Shown: piece by piece, positions 24,661-34,042 of the stretch
How the letters are laid out: each line of letters starts with the position of its first letter
Position numbering within the stretch: the first letter of the stretch is position 1
Origin: Ga0077555 sp964500805
GTDB taxonomy: Bacteria > Pseudomonadota > Alphaproteobacteria > Rhizobiales > Hyphomicrobiaceae
Assembly (NCBI GenBank): GCA_964500805.1
Contig: CAZCQH010000025.1
Span: forward strand, 1 to 64,000
Reading direction: 5' to 3'
Length of the DNA stretch: 64,000 nucleotides
Notes under the pieces: generated by a model
What the model saw: only the letters and a program-made list of their open reading frames with translations
Database searches by the model: none
What the model was told of the DNA's origin: nothing
Translations under genes and position numbers: made by a program

Positions 24661-27600
24661 ATGAGCGGCGCGTCAAAATCGTCGCGCGCGACCATCGCCG
24701 TCGTGCCCGTGAAGCGGCTCGCCGAGGCGAAGCAGCGCCTGGCGCCGGTGCTGTCGGCCGCGCAACGCCGGCAGCTGGTGCTGACGATGCTGGGCGATGT
24801 GCTCCGGGCGGCCTCGGAAGCGAAAGGCATCTCCCGCGTGCTCGTCGTTTCGCGCGACGAAGATGTGGCCGAGCTTGCGCGTCAGTACGACGCCCGCTGC
24901 CTGGCTGAGCCCGAAGGCTCGGACCTCAACGCTGCTGTTGCCTTCGGCTTGCAAGCAGCCGCCAGCAGCGGCGCCACCTCCGCGCTCGTGCTTCCCGCCG
25001 ACGTTCCGCTGATCACGCCAGATGCAATAGACGCCGTGCTCGGCCTCGCGCGAACACACCGTACAAGTCTCGCAATCGTCGGCTCGCGCGACGGCGGCAC
25101 CAACGCGCTGCTCCTGCCGCTGCCCGCGCCATTCGCGCCGACTTTCGGGCCGAACAGCTATGTCGGCCATCTGACCCTCGCCCGCGAGGCTCACCTCACG
25201 ATGGCTATCCAGCGTAGCTCGCCCCTGGAATTCGACATGGATACCGCGGACGATCTCGCCCATCTCGACGACGTGCCTCGCTACAGCTTTATCAAGGACA
25301 AAACCGCCATGGCCTCGAGCCCCGACGGCAGCCTCTCAAACGAAGGGCGCCTTTCCAACGCCGAGGCGCTGGCGCTGTGCGATCGGCAAGACCTCGACGC
25401 CCTGCTGGCACGCGCGGAGGAGATGACAGTCGCGCGGCACGGCACCCGCGTGTCGTTCTCGAAGAAGGTGTTCATCCCGCTGACCAAGCTCTGCCGGGAC
25501 GTCTGCCACTACTGCACTTTCGCCCATGCGCCGCGGGAGCTGCCGGCCCCTTATCTCTCCGCGGACGAGGTGCTCGCCATCGCCCGCGCCGGCCAGAAGG
25601 CCGGCTGCAAGGAGGCGCTGTTCACGCTCGGTGACAAGCCGGAGCTGCGGTATGCAGCCGCGCGCGATGCGCTGGCGAAGCTCGGCCACGCGACGACACT
25701 CGACTACCTCGAAGCGATGGCCAAGCTGGTGCTGAAGGAGACCGGCCTGCTGCCGCACCTCAATCCGGGCGTGATGACCGAGGCCGAGATCACGCGGCTA
25801 CGCGACGTGTCCGTCAGCATGGGCATCATGCTGGAGACGGCATCCCCGCGCCTCTCGGAAAAAGGTGGCCCGCACTACGGCTCGCCGGACAAGGACCCGG
25901 CGGTGAGGCTCGCAACACTGGAGGCGGCAGGGCGGGCGGCGGTGCCATTCACGACCGGCATCCTGATCGGCATCGGCGAGACGCGGGCTGAGCGCGTCGA
26001 GGCGCTGCTCGCCATCCGCGATGTCCACGCACGGCACGGCCACATCCAGGAAGTGATCATCCAGAATTTCCGCGCCAAGCCCGACACCAAGATGGCCGAC
26101 GCGCCGGAGCCCTCGCTGGAAGAGCATCTGTGGACGATCGCCGCTGCGCGGCTGATCCTCGGCCCCGAGATGAACATCCAGGCGCCGCCCAATCTGCAGC
26201 CCGGCGCGCTTACGCAACTGGTTCGCGCCGGCATCAATGACTGGGGCGGCGTGTCGCCGGTGACGCCCGATCACGTCAATCCGGAAGCGCCGTGGCCGCA
26301 TCTGGACCGCCTCGCCGAGGCGACCGAGCAGGCCGGCCGCGTGCTGGTGGAGCGAACGGCGGCCTATCCTGCCTACGCGTTGGAACCGGAGCGCTGGATC
26401 GCGAAGCCGCTGCGCACGCCCCTGCTCCGCTCGATCGACACGCAAGGCTATGCCCGTGAGCACGGTTGGGCCCCGGGCGACAGCTCCGTCGCGCCGCCGG
26501 CGCGCGATATCGCGCTCGTCCTGTCGCGCAAGCCGGCGCGATCGTCTGCAGTCGCGCGGATCCTGGAGCGCGCCGGAGCCGGACGGGTGCCGAGCGAAGC
26601 GGAGATCGTCACTCTGTTCGAAGCGCGCGGCGACGACTTCGCGGCCGTGTGCGCGGCAGCCGACAGCGTGCGCCAGCAGCGGAACGGTGACGACGTCACC
26701 TACGTCGTCAACCGCAACATCAACTACACCAACATGTGCACCTACGGGTGCAAGTTCTGCGCGTTCTCGAAGGGCCGCCTCTCCACCCACCATCGCGACA
26801 AGCCCTATGACCTGGAGCTCGAGGAGGTCGCGAACCGCACACGCGAAGCCTGGGAGCGCGGCGCGACAGAAGTGTGCCTGCAGGGCGGCATCGGCCCGCG
26901 CTACACGGGGCAGACGTACTTCAACATCGTCGAGGCCGTGAAGATCGGCGCGCCGGACATCCACGTGCACGCGTTCTCGCCACTCGAGGTGTGGACCGGC
27001 GCCACGACCACGAAGCAGCCCTTGGATGTCTATCTTGCGAAGCTGAAGGACGCCGGGCTGTCGAGCCTGCCGGGAACGGCAGCCGAGATCCTCGACGACG
27101 AGGTGCGCGAGATCTTGTGCCCGGACAAGATCAACACCGCACAGTGGTTCCAGGTGATGGAGGCCGCGCACAAGGTCGGCCTGAAGAGCACGGCCACGAT
27201 CATGTTCGGCCACGTCGACCATTACCGCCACTGGGCGCGGCATTTGCTTCGCGTGCGCGCCCAGCAGGAGAAGACCGGTGGCTTCACGGAGCTCGTGCCG
27301 CTCGCCTTCGTGCACATGGAGAGCCCCATCTATCTGCGCGGCCAGGCCCGCAAGGGACCGACGTTCCGCGAGAGCGTGCTGATGCATGCGATCGGGCGGC
27401 TGGTGCTCGATCCGGTGATCACGAACATCCAGGCGTCGTGGGTTAAGCTCGGGCCGGATGGTGCGGCTGCGTGTCTTGCGGCGGGCGCCAACGATGTCGG
27501 CGGCACGCTGATGAACGAGTCGATCACTCGAGCGGCGGGCGCAGCATTCGGCCAGGAGATGACGCCGATCGCGCTCGAGCGCCTGATCCGCCAGGCCGGA

Positions 27601-27711
27601 CGGCGGCCGCGGCAACGCACGACGTTCTACGGCGAGGTTCCCGAGGAGCGCCTTGCCGCGGGCTTTGCCGATTGCGAGGTCAATCCGATGGGCATGATGG
27701 CCGCGCAGTAG
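24661..27711 (+). CDS. CofC-CofG-CofH triple fusion (F420 guanylyltransferase + FO synthase)
   Basis: A 1016-residue protein joining three F420 enzymes. Residues about 10-210 are CofC/FbiD: PVKRLAEAKQRLAP, VLPADVPLITPDA and EFDMDTADDLAHLD. From about 235 comes the radical SAM enzyme CofG with CRDVCHYCTF (Cys278, 282, 285). From about 640 comes CofH with CTYGCKFCAFSK (Cys693, 697, 700). CofG-CofH alone is FbiC, the FO synthase; the extra N-terminal CofC is the unusual part. No stop or frameshift separates them; the linker is SFIKDKTAMASSPDGSLSNE, with an in-frame ATG at 25309 that could be the old fbiC start. TGGAG precedes the ATG at 24661. Confidence 0.93.
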   Translation: MSGASKSSRATIAVVPVKRLAEAKQRLAPVLSAAQRRQLVLTMLGDVLRAASEAKGISRVLVVSRDEDVAELARQYDARCLAEPEGSDLNAAVAFGLQAAASSGATSALVLPADVPLITPDAIDAVLGLARTHRTSLAIVGSRDGGTNALLLPLPAPFAPTFGPNSYVGHLTLAREAHLTMAIQRSSPLEFDMDTADDLAHLDDVPRYSFIKDKTAMASSPDGSLSNEGRLSNAEALALCDRQDLDALLARAEEMTVARHGTRVSFSKKVFIPLTKLCRDVCHYCTFAHAPRELPAPYLSADEVLAIARAGQKAGCKEALFTLGDKPELRYAAARDALAKLGHATTLDYLEAMAKLVLKETGLLPHLNPGVMTEAEITRLRDVSVSMGIMLETASPRLSEKGGPHYGSPDKDPAVRLATLEAAGRAAVPFTTGILIGIGETRAERVEALLAIRDVHARHGHIQEVIIQNFRAKPDTKMADAPEPSLEEHLWTIAAARLILGPEMNIQAPPNLQPGALTQLVRAGINDWGGVSPVTPDHVNPEAPWPHLDRLAEATEQAGRVLVERTAAYPAYALEPERWIAKPLRTPLLRSIDTQGYAREHGWAPGDSSVAPPARDIALVLSRKPARSSAVARILERAGAGRVPSEAEIVTLFEARGDDFAAVCAAADSVRQQRNGDDVTYVVNRNINYTNMCTYGCKFCAFSKGRLSTHHRDKPYDLELEEVANRTREAWERGATEVCLQGGIGPRYTGQTYFNIVEAVKIGAPDIHVHAFSPLEVWTGATTTKQPLDVYLAKLKDAGLSSLPGTAAEILDDEVREILCPDKINTAQWFQVMEAAHKVGLKSTATIMFGHVDHYRHWARHLLRVRAQQEKTGGFTELVPLAFVHMESPIYLRGQARKGPTFRESVLMHAIGRLVLDPVITNIQASWVKLGPDGAAACLAAGANDVGGTLMNESITRAAGAAFGQEMTPIALERLIRQAGRRPRQRTTFYGEVPEERLAAGFADCEVNPMGMMAAQ

Positions 27712-27734
27712 GTCCGGCATCACCGCGCGTTGCA

Positions 27735-27764
27735 ATCGATCAGAGCGCACGCACTCTGATCGAT
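27735..27764. terminator. Bidirectional hairpin between convergent genes
   Basis: ATCGATCAGAG and CTCTGATCGAT form a perfect 11-bp stem with an eight-base loop, placed between the stops of the F420 fusion gene and the TauD gene. No T-run follows on either strand, so it is a terminator candidate on position and structure only. Confidence 0.5.
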
Positions 27765-27783
27765 CGAGAATGCCGACCCACAT

Positions 27784-28689
27784 TTACGCGCCGACTGCGG
27801 CCGCCGCCTTGGCCTCGGGCTTGAAGATCCAGTCGGCCTTGACCTGGCACCGGCGCATCAGGCGCGGCTCGTCGGGGCGGTAGTCGCCGACGGCATTGTG
27901 CATGGTCCAGAGATTGTCCCAGATCAGCACGTCGCCCTCCGCCCAGCGGTGCACGTATTTGTACTTCTCCTCGAGCTGGTGCTTGAAGAGCATCCCCAAC
28001 AGCTCATCGCTCTCCGACCGCGAAACGCCATCGACGTGGCTCGTGAAGCCGACGTTGCAATAGAGCGCCTTGCGGCCCGAGATCGGATGCGTCAGCACCA
28101 TTGGATGCGAGATCGGCGGCTTGGCGGCGCGCTGCTCGGGCGTCAGCGGCTTCCGCTGCGTGCCGGGACGCTGGCGCATCTTCTCCCAGTAGCCGTTGAG
28201 ATCGTGCGTCGCGGTGAGCGTGTCGATGCGCGCCTTCACCGCTGCGGGGAGATCGTCGTAGGCCGCCGCCATATCCTGAAACTCTGTGGCACCGAGCGGC
28301 TGGCCGTTGCGCACCGGCACCTTCACGGCGAACAGCACGTTCACATACCCGATCGTCTTCGAGTAGCTCATCTCCGTGTGCCAGTCCTGTCCTGCGTCCG
28401 CGAGCCCAATGACACGGCCGTTCTCCACCACGTTGGAGAGCAACATCACTTCCGGGTGCCCCGGCACCGCAAAGGCCGAGCCGGCGTTCGAGACCTCGCA
28501 CGAGCCGAACCGGCTCGAGAAAGCGGCGAGCTCGGCCAGATCGAGCGACTGCCGCGGAAAGCACAGCACCGCATGCTTCGCCAGTGCCTGCAGGATCATG
28601 GCGAAGTCAGCCGCCGACAGCGGTCGCGAAACATCGATCCCCTCGAGGCGTGCCCCGAGTGTCTTCCCGAGCGGTGTGAGCGTGGGCAT
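27784..28689 (-). CDS. TauD/TfdA-family 2-oxoglutarate-dependent dioxygenase
   Basis: A 301-residue Fe(II)/2-oxoglutarate dioxygenase. The facial triad is read as His and Glu in DWHTEMSY, and the distal His in MHNAVGDY; Arg in RLMRRCQV binds 2-oxoglutarate. The N-terminal GKTLGARLEGIDVSRPL is the family start. The usual HxD is HTE here, an accepted variant. Substrates of the family include taurine, sulfonates, sulfate esters and aryloxyacids; none can be chosen here. It stands alone, with an ABC exporter gene upstream on the same strand. Confidence 0.87.
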   Translation of the reverse strand: MPTLTPLGKTLGARLEGIDVSRPLSAADFAMILQALAKHAVLCFPRQSLDLAELAAFSSRFGSCEVSNAGSAFAVPGHPEVMLLSNVVENGRVIGLADAGQDWHTEMSYSKTIGYVNVLFAVKVPVRNGQPLGATEFQDMAAAYDDLPAAVKARIDTLTATHDLNGYWEKMRQRPGTQRKPLTPEQRAAKPPISHPMVLTHPISGRKALYCNVGFTSHVDGVSRSESDELLGMLFKHQLEEKYKYVHRWAEGDVLIWDNLWTMHNAVGDYRPDEPRLMRRCQVKADWIFKPEAKAAAAVGA

Positions 28690-28829
28690 GGTCGATTGTC
28701 TCCGCGTTGTAAAAGCAGAAGAGCGAGCGCTCAGCGGACGGCGCCAACATTACGCGCCAATCAGCATAATGGAGCACAGCGCCCGATGTCATCTGTCGAT
28801 GCCGCATCAGGACAAATTGCGGGCGCACT

Positions 28830-30638
28830 CTACTCAGCCGCCTGCTTCATGCCGAATTGGAGCTGCGCAAGCCGCGCATAGAGCCCACCTCGGGCAGCGA
28901 GGCTCGCGTGCGTGCCCTCTTCCACGATACGGCCCTGGTCCATCACCAGGATGCGGTCCGCTTTCTGGATCGTGGCCAAACGATGGGCGATGACGAGCGT
29001 CGTGCGCCCTTTCATCACGGCTTCCAATGCCTTTTGCACCTGCCCCTCACTCTCGGCATCGAGCGCGCTCGTGGCCTCGTCGAGCAGCAGGATCGGCGCA
29101 TTGCGCAGGATCGCGCGCGCAATGGCGATGCGCTGGCGCTGGCCGCCCGAAAGCGTCGTGCCGCGCTCGCCCAATCGCGTGTCGTAACCCTGCGGCAGTG
29201 CGCGAATGAAGGAGTCGGCTTGCGCCGCCGTTGCGGCACGCTGCACGTCCTCGAACGCCGCGCCCGGCGCTCCGATGCGGATGTTCTCGGTGACGGTATC
29301 AGCAAACAGCGCCACATCCTGCGGCACCAGCGCAATACGCTGGCGGAGCGCCGCCAGATCGGCTTCCTTCAGCGCAACGCCATCAACGGCAATGGTGCCC
29401 CGCGCCGGATCATAGAACCGCAGCAGCAGCGCAAAGAGCGTGCTCTTGCCTGCACCCGACGGTCCGACGACCGCCACCGTCTCGCCTGGCCGCACCGCGA
29501 ATGAAATCTCGTCGAGCGCCGGCAAATCGGGTCGCGACGGATAGGCAAACGACACGCCATCCACCGCGATGCGCCCCTGCGGCGGCTCGGGCAGCGGACG
29601 CGGCGCCGCGGGCGACACGATCGCCGGCACCTCGGCGAGCAGCTCGGTCAGGCGCTCCGCGGCGCCGGCGGCCTGCTGCACCTCGCCCCAGACCTCCGAG
29701 AGCTCGGCCAGCGCTCCTGCCGCGAACAGCGCGTAGAGGATGAATTGTCCGAGCAGACCGCCCGTCATCTCGCCTCTCACGACCAGGCCGGCGCCGTACC
29801 AGAGCACGCCGACCACGCTCGAGACGATCAGCGCGATGACGAGGAACGTCAGGCCCGCGCGCGCCTTCAGCCGGTCGCGCGCCGCGATGAACGCGCGCTC
29901 CACCGCCGTCTGGTAGCGATCTGCCGCCGCACGCTCGTTGCCGAAGGCCTGCATGGTCCTTACCGCGCCGAGGTTCTCCGCCGCATAGGCCGACGCCTCG
30001 GCCAGCGTGTCCTGCGCCTCGCGCGAGCGCCGCCGCACGGCGCGGCCATAAGCCATCAGCGGCAGCACGATCAGGGGAATGGCGATCAGCAGAAGCGCGG
30101 ACAGACGCGGGCTCGTCACGAACATCATGGTCAGCGCGCCGATCAGCATGATCAGGTTGCGCACCGCCTGGCTCAGCGCCGTTCCCGCCGCGGCCTTGAT
30201 CTGTGTGGTGTCGGCGGCGAGCCGGCTCATCAGCTCGCCCGAATGCGCCTTTTCGTAGAACGCGGCGCCAAGCCGGGTGAGATGCTCGAACACGGCGGCG
30301 CGCACGTCGGCGACGACCCGCTCGCCGAGCCAGTTCACGCAGTAGAAGCGCGCCGAGCTCGCCACCGCCAGCGCGAGGCCGATCCCGATCAGCGTCAGGA
30401 ACGCGCGGTTGATCTCCGCGCCGTTGGCGCCCGAGAAGCCCTGGTCGATCATCTGGCGCACGGCAACGGGCACCGACAGCATCGCCACCGCCGAGCCGAT
30501 GAGCGCCAGCGCCGCCAGCGCCAGCATGCCCGTGTGCTTCAGGAGATGGGGCCAGATCGCCAGCAGCGGGCGCAGCGTGCGCGCCTTTCGCGCATCGCCC
30601 ACCCCGCTCTCTTCCGACGTGTCCCGGCGCCGTGCCAC
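28830..30638 (-). CDS. ABC exporter, fused permease and ATPase (MsbA-like)
   Basis: A 602-residue half-transporter. Six membrane segments lie within about residues 30-320, followed by an ATPase with Walker A GPSGAGKST, signature LSGGQRQRIAIAR, Walker B ILLLDEATSALD and the switch His in VIAHRLATI. It should act as a homodimer exporting a lipid or hydrophobic compound. The first 25 residues are charged and may be cytosolic. No auxiliary gene identifies the cargo. Confidence 0.9.
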   Translation of the reverse strand: MARRRDTSEESGVGDARKARTLRPLLAIWPHLLKHTGMLALAALALIGSAVAMLSVPVAVRQMIDQGFSGANGAEINRAFLTLIGIGLALAVASSARFYCVNWLGERVVADVRAAVFEHLTRLGAAFYEKAHSGELMSRLAADTTQIKAAAGTALSQAVRNLIMLIGALTMMFVTSPRLSALLLIAIPLIVLPLMAYGRAVRRRSREAQDTLAEASAYAAENLGAVRTMQAFGNERAAADRYQTAVERAFIAARDRLKARAGLTFLVIALIVSSVVGVLWYGAGLVVRGEMTGGLLGQFILYALFAAGALAELSEVWGEVQQAAGAAERLTELLAEVPAIVSPAAPRPLPEPPQGRIAVDGVSFAYPSRPDLPALDEISFAVRPGETVAVVGPSGAGKSTLFALLLRFYDPARGTIAVDGVALKEADLAALRQRIALVPQDVALFADTVTENIRIGAPGAAFEDVQRAATAAQADSFIRALPQGYDTRLGERGTTLSGGQRQRIAIARAILRNAPILLLDEATSALDAESEGQVQKALEAVMKGRTTLVIAHRLATIQKADRILVMDQGRIVEEGTHASLAARGGLYARLAQLQFGMKQAAE

Positions 30639-30794
30639 GCAATCGTTGCCCTTGCTGTCGCTTGATCCCGTCCAGGTCGCCGATCATCTTGCCTGGCAGC
30701 CCGGCGTGTGCCGGAGCTGCCGACACGGGCACATGCATGCCCGAGGCGCCGCCCGGGCTCAAGTGCGGCATGGCGGCCGCAATCGCTTTGAGCC

Positions 30795-31706
30795 TTACAT
30801 CGCGCCCCGGAGGCGCGGGTCGAGCATATCGCGGATGCCGTCACCCAGGAGGTTGAAGGCCAGCACCGTGATGGTGATTGCCATGCCGGGGAAGAACACC
30901 AGCCACCACGGCGGCACGAGCCCCGAGTTCAGGGCGTCCGAGAGCATGTTGCCCCAGGTTGGCTCCGGCGGCGGGATGCCGACTCCGAGGAAGCCCAGCG
31001 CCGCCTCGATGATGATCGCAACGCCGAGATGCGTGGTCGCCAGGATCAGGAACGGCGCAATGCACTGCGGCAGGATGTGGCGGAACATCAGCCGCATGTT
31101 CGAGGCGCCGAGGCCCCGCGCAGCTTCGACGTACTGCATCTCCTTCAGCGACAGCACCACGGATCGTATGACCCGCCCGCCGAATGGTATTCGCGTGATC
31201 GCAATGGCGACGATCACAGTCCATTTTCCCGCCCCCAGCGCCATCGCAATTGCCATGGCCAATATGAGATCCGGGAACGACTGCATGAACTCCATGATGC
31301 GCTGACTGATGAGATCGAACCGTCCGCCGAAGAACCCGCTCATCAGCCCCCAGAGACAACCCGTCGTCGTGCCGAGGAGCACCGCTGCGAACGCCACCTG
31401 CAGCGAGGCGCGGCTGCCGTGGATGACGCGGCTCAGCGTATCGCGGCCCACCTGATCGGTGCCGAAGATGTGCTGCTCGGACGGCGGCTTGGTCATCGCC
31501 CGGAAGTTGGTCTTGAGCGGCGGATGCGGCGCAATGAGTGGCGCGGTGAAGGCCATCAGGATGACCAGTGTCGCAATGAACCCCCAGAACGCCGAAAGCG
31601 GCGCCCGGCGCAGGAATCGCACGAACCCGCTGCCCATTCGGCGCACGAGAGACGGGCGGCCGGCCAAAGCAGCAAGCGAGGCTGGATCGGGAGCGGTGGC
31701 GGTCAT
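30795..31706 (-). CDS. Peptide/nickel-type ABC transporter permease (DppC-like)
   Basis: A 303-residue inner-membrane permease. HIFGTDQVGRDTLSRVIHGSRASLQVA is the DppC/OppC N-terminal block, and EAARGLGASNMRLMFRHILP is the EAA loop that contacts the ATPase. DPRLRG ends the protein as usual. It overlaps its partner permease by four bases. No ATPase (DppD/F) or solute-binding protein gene is next to it. Confidence 0.9.
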   Translation of the reverse strand: MTATAPDPASLAALAGRPSLVRRMGSGFVRFLRRAPLSAFWGFIATLVILMAFTAPLIAPHPPLKTNFRAMTKPPSEQHIFGTDQVGRDTLSRVIHGSRASLQVAFAAVLLGTTTGCLWGLMSGFFGGRFDLISQRIMEFMQSFPDLILAMAIAMALGAGKWTVIVAIAITRIPFGGRVIRSVVLSLKEMQYVEAARGLGASNMRLMFRHILPQCIAPFLILATTHLGVAIIIEAALGFLGVGIPPPEPTWGNMLSDALNSGLVPPWWLVFFPGMAITITVLAFNLLGDGIRDMLDPRLRGAM

Positions 31707-32659
31707 GAGTAGCGGATCCTCGGATCGAGCCAGGCGATGATGATGTCGACCATGATGTTCAGGAACACGAACACCACGGAGTAGAGGAACACCAGGTTCT
31801 GCATGACGAAGATGTCACGCTCCTTGACCGCGATGAACATGGCGTCGCCGAGCCCCGGAGCGCCGAACGCACGCTCCACCGGGATCGAACCCGCGAGCAC
31901 GAAGCCAAGCAGGATGCCCGACAGCGTGATCACCGGCAGCAGCGCATTGGGCAGCGCGTGCCACGCGATGACGAGGCGCCCCGAGAGCCCTTTGGCGCGC
32001 GCGGTGCGCACATAGTCCTCGCGGATCACCTCGAGCAGGCTCGACCGCGCCATGCGCGCGATATAGGCGGCCTGCCCGAGCCCCAGCACCAGCGCTGGCC
32101 CGACGATCATTTGCAGCGTCGTCCACGGATCCGCCAGCAGCGCGGCTCCGGTCAAAGGCGCGCGGTAGTTGAACTGAAAGAGCAGGAACAGCACGATCAG
32201 CATGCCGAGCCAGAACCCCGGCACGGCGAGGAAGAAGATCGATACGAACCGCACGACGTTGTCGGCGATGCTGTTTGGCTTCAACGCGCTGATGATCGCC
32301 ACCGGTATGCCGATCAGCCATGACAGCACGACGGAAAGCAATGCGATCTGCGCGGTCAGCGGTCCGCGGCGCAGCAGCATGTCTGCGACGCTTTCCGAGC
32401 GGAAGAATGAACGTCCGAAGTCGCCCGCCGCGATGTCTCTCACCCAGGCGAGATACTGCACCCAGAGCGGCTGATCGAGCCCGAGGTCGCGCATGTAGTT
32501 GGCGCGCTCGGCCTCGGTGAGCTTCGTGAAACCGTCCGGGCCGAAGATCGCGACCAGCGGATCGCCGGGCAGGATGCGCATCACGCAGAACACCACGATC
32601 GACACGCCGATGATGGTCAACGCGCCGAACAGCAGTCGTCGAACGATATAGCTGAACAT
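31703..32659 (-). CDS. Peptide/nickel-type ABC transporter permease (DppB-like)
   Basis: A 318-residue permease. FSYIVRRLLFGALTIIGVSIVVF is the DppB start with the first membrane helix, LGLDQPLWVQYLAWV follows, and YVRTARAKGLSGRLVIAWHALPNALLP is the EAA loop. The ATG at 32659 is preferred over an earlier in-frame one because DppB proteins begin at MFSYI or similar. It is translated ahead of the DppC-like gene. The rest of the transporter must be encoded elsewhere. Confidence 0.9.
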   Translation of the reverse strand: MFSYIVRRLLFGALTIIGVSIVVFCVMRILPGDPLVAIFGPDGFTKLTEAERANYMRDLGLDQPLWVQYLAWVRDIAAGDFGRSFFRSESVADMLLRRGPLTAQIALLSVVLSWLIGIPVAIISALKPNSIADNVVRFVSIFFLAVPGFWLGMLIVLFLLFQFNYRAPLTGAALLADPWTTLQMIVGPALVLGLGQAAYIARMARSSLLEVIREDYVRTARAKGLSGRLVIAWHALPNALLPVITLSGILLGFVLAGSIPVERAFGAPGLGDAMFIAVKERDIFVMQNLVFLYSVVFVFLNIMVDIIIAWLDPRIRYS

Positions 32660-32885
32660 AGGCTCTCGAACTCTCGCGAAGGGCAGCACCCGGCCGGCCG
32701 GAGCCCTCTTTCAATCCGATGGTGCGGTCGCTGCGAACCGGAAGTCAAGGCGCAAGGTCGGTGAGAGTCGGCAACGGCAGGCCAAATCCCGCCTTGCATC
32801 AGCGACATGCCCCTTGACTGCCCGCGAGAGCCTCGATCGCAGGCCGCAGGGGGCTAAGCAGTTCGCGGTCAAAAGCCACGCTGCC

Positions 32886-33383
32886 TCACCCCGCTTTCGC
32901 CTCAAGGGGCACGCGGCGAGGCACGAAGATCTGGCCGGTGACCTGGAACACCAGCTCGCCTTTCTGGTTGAGCCCTTCGCCACGCGTGACCAGTAGGCCG
33001 CGCTCGGGGCGCGACTTCATATCGACCTTGTCCGCGATAGTCTGGCGGAAGGTGATTGTGTCACCGGCGAAGACCGGCTTTGCCCAACGCAGATCCTTGA
33101 AGCCGGGCGACGGCCCCCAGCGCGCGATCTCCTCTCCCCGCGCCCGGGCCTCGGCCTCGCGCTTCTGGCGGGTCCGGATGTTGAATCCGGTATAGATCGC
33201 GACCGTGTGCCAGCCCGAGGCGCAGAGCCCGCCGAAAAGCGACTTCTTGGCGGCTTGCTCGTCGAGGTGGAACGATTGGGGGTCGTATTTGGCAGCGAAG
33301 GCCTTGATCTCGTCCGCCGTGAACGTGTGCGAGCCGAGCTCGCTGACCCGGCCGAGCGGCAGATCCTCGAAGTATGTGCTCAT
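32886..33383 (-). CDS. MaoC-like dehydratase (first of a pair)
   Basis: A 165-residue single hot-dog-fold protein of the MaoC family. The hydratase motif region reads FAAKYDPQSFHLDEQAAKKSLFGGLCASGWHTVA, with the Asp and His typical of R-specific enoyl-CoA hydratases. It overlaps the second MaoC gene by four bases. Pairs of single-domain MaoC proteins often form heterodimers that hydrate bulky enoyl-CoA substrates. Confidence 0.88.
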   Translation of the reverse strand: MSTYFEDLPLGRVSELGSHTFTADEIKAFAAKYDPQSFHLDEQAAKKSLFGGLCASGWHTVAIYTGFNIRTRQKREAEARARGEEIARWGPSPGFKDLRWAKPVFAGDTITFRQTIADKVDMKSRPERGLLVTRGEGLNQKGELVFQVTGQIFVPRRVPLEAKAG

Positions 33384-33901
33384 TGGCCGACCCCCGCATC
33401 CGCCTTCGCCTTGGAAGCAGCTGCCGCCACCGGGTTGCGCACGGCAAGGAACTGCGCATTGTCCATTGTCATCAGGACTTCGTCATGCTGGTTGAGGATC
33501 TCGTGGTGCATCTGGCAAATGCCGACACTAGGACGCGAGCCCATCAGCCGCTTCGCGGTGCACACCGACCGCGCCTTGAGCACGTGCCCCGGCCGCACCG
33601 GCTTTACCCACTTCACCTCCTCGATGCCCGGCGCGCCGAGCGATGCCGCGTTCTTCAACACGCCATCGAAGAGCAGCCGCATGAACATCGCGCACGAGTG
33701 CCAGCCCGATGCGCAGAGCCCCTTGACCAGTGAAAGCTTCGCCGCTTCCTCGTCGATGTGATGCGGTTGCGGGTCGTAGGCGCGGGCGAATTCAAGAATC
33801 TCCGCTTTGGTCACCTCATAGGCGCCGTAAGTGGCCGGCTTTCCGACCTCGACATCCTCCCAGTGAAGGAACTGCGCAGGCCATTTCATTTCGTGCGACA
33901 T
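33380..33901 (-). CDS. MaoC-like dehydratase (second of a pair)
   Basis: A 173-residue MaoC-family protein. FARAYDPQPHHIDEEAAKLSLVKGLCASGWHSCAMF matches the hydratase motif of its partner closely; the two are clear paralogues. Start MSHEMKWP at 33901 is chosen; MKWPAQF at 33889 is an alternative. The C-terminal 15 residues are Ala/Lys-rich. The pair may hydrate an acyl-CoA intermediate; no dehydrogenase or ligase is adjacent. Confidence 0.87.
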   Translation of the reverse strand: MSHEMKWPAQFLHWEDVEVGKPATYGAYEVTKAEILEFARAYDPQPHHIDEEAAKLSLVKGLCASGWHSCAMFMRLLFDGVLKNAASLGAPGIEEVKWVKPVRPGHVLKARSVCTAKRLMGSRPSVGICQMHHEILNQHDEVLMTMDNAQFLAVRNPVAAAASKAKADAGVGQ

Positions 33902-34042
33902 CAGCAGGACATTCTCCGCAATGCTTCGTTGCTCCCCGGAGGGTGCCCCTGCATGGCACATGCGCGAGCGCGAAACCAGCCTTGCCAGGCAAGCAGCGTT
34001 AGCTGATCGCGGGTGGCGGAAGCGGTAGTGCCGCGTGCCAGA

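Noticed and set aside
25798..27783. 661-residue open frame on the - strand
   Set aside because: It is antisense to the CofC-CofG-CofH gene, shows no family motif, and results from the high GC content. The same holds for long antisense frames over the helicase (39992-41920), the NdvA-like gene (47137-48438) and the ABC exporter (29410-30771).
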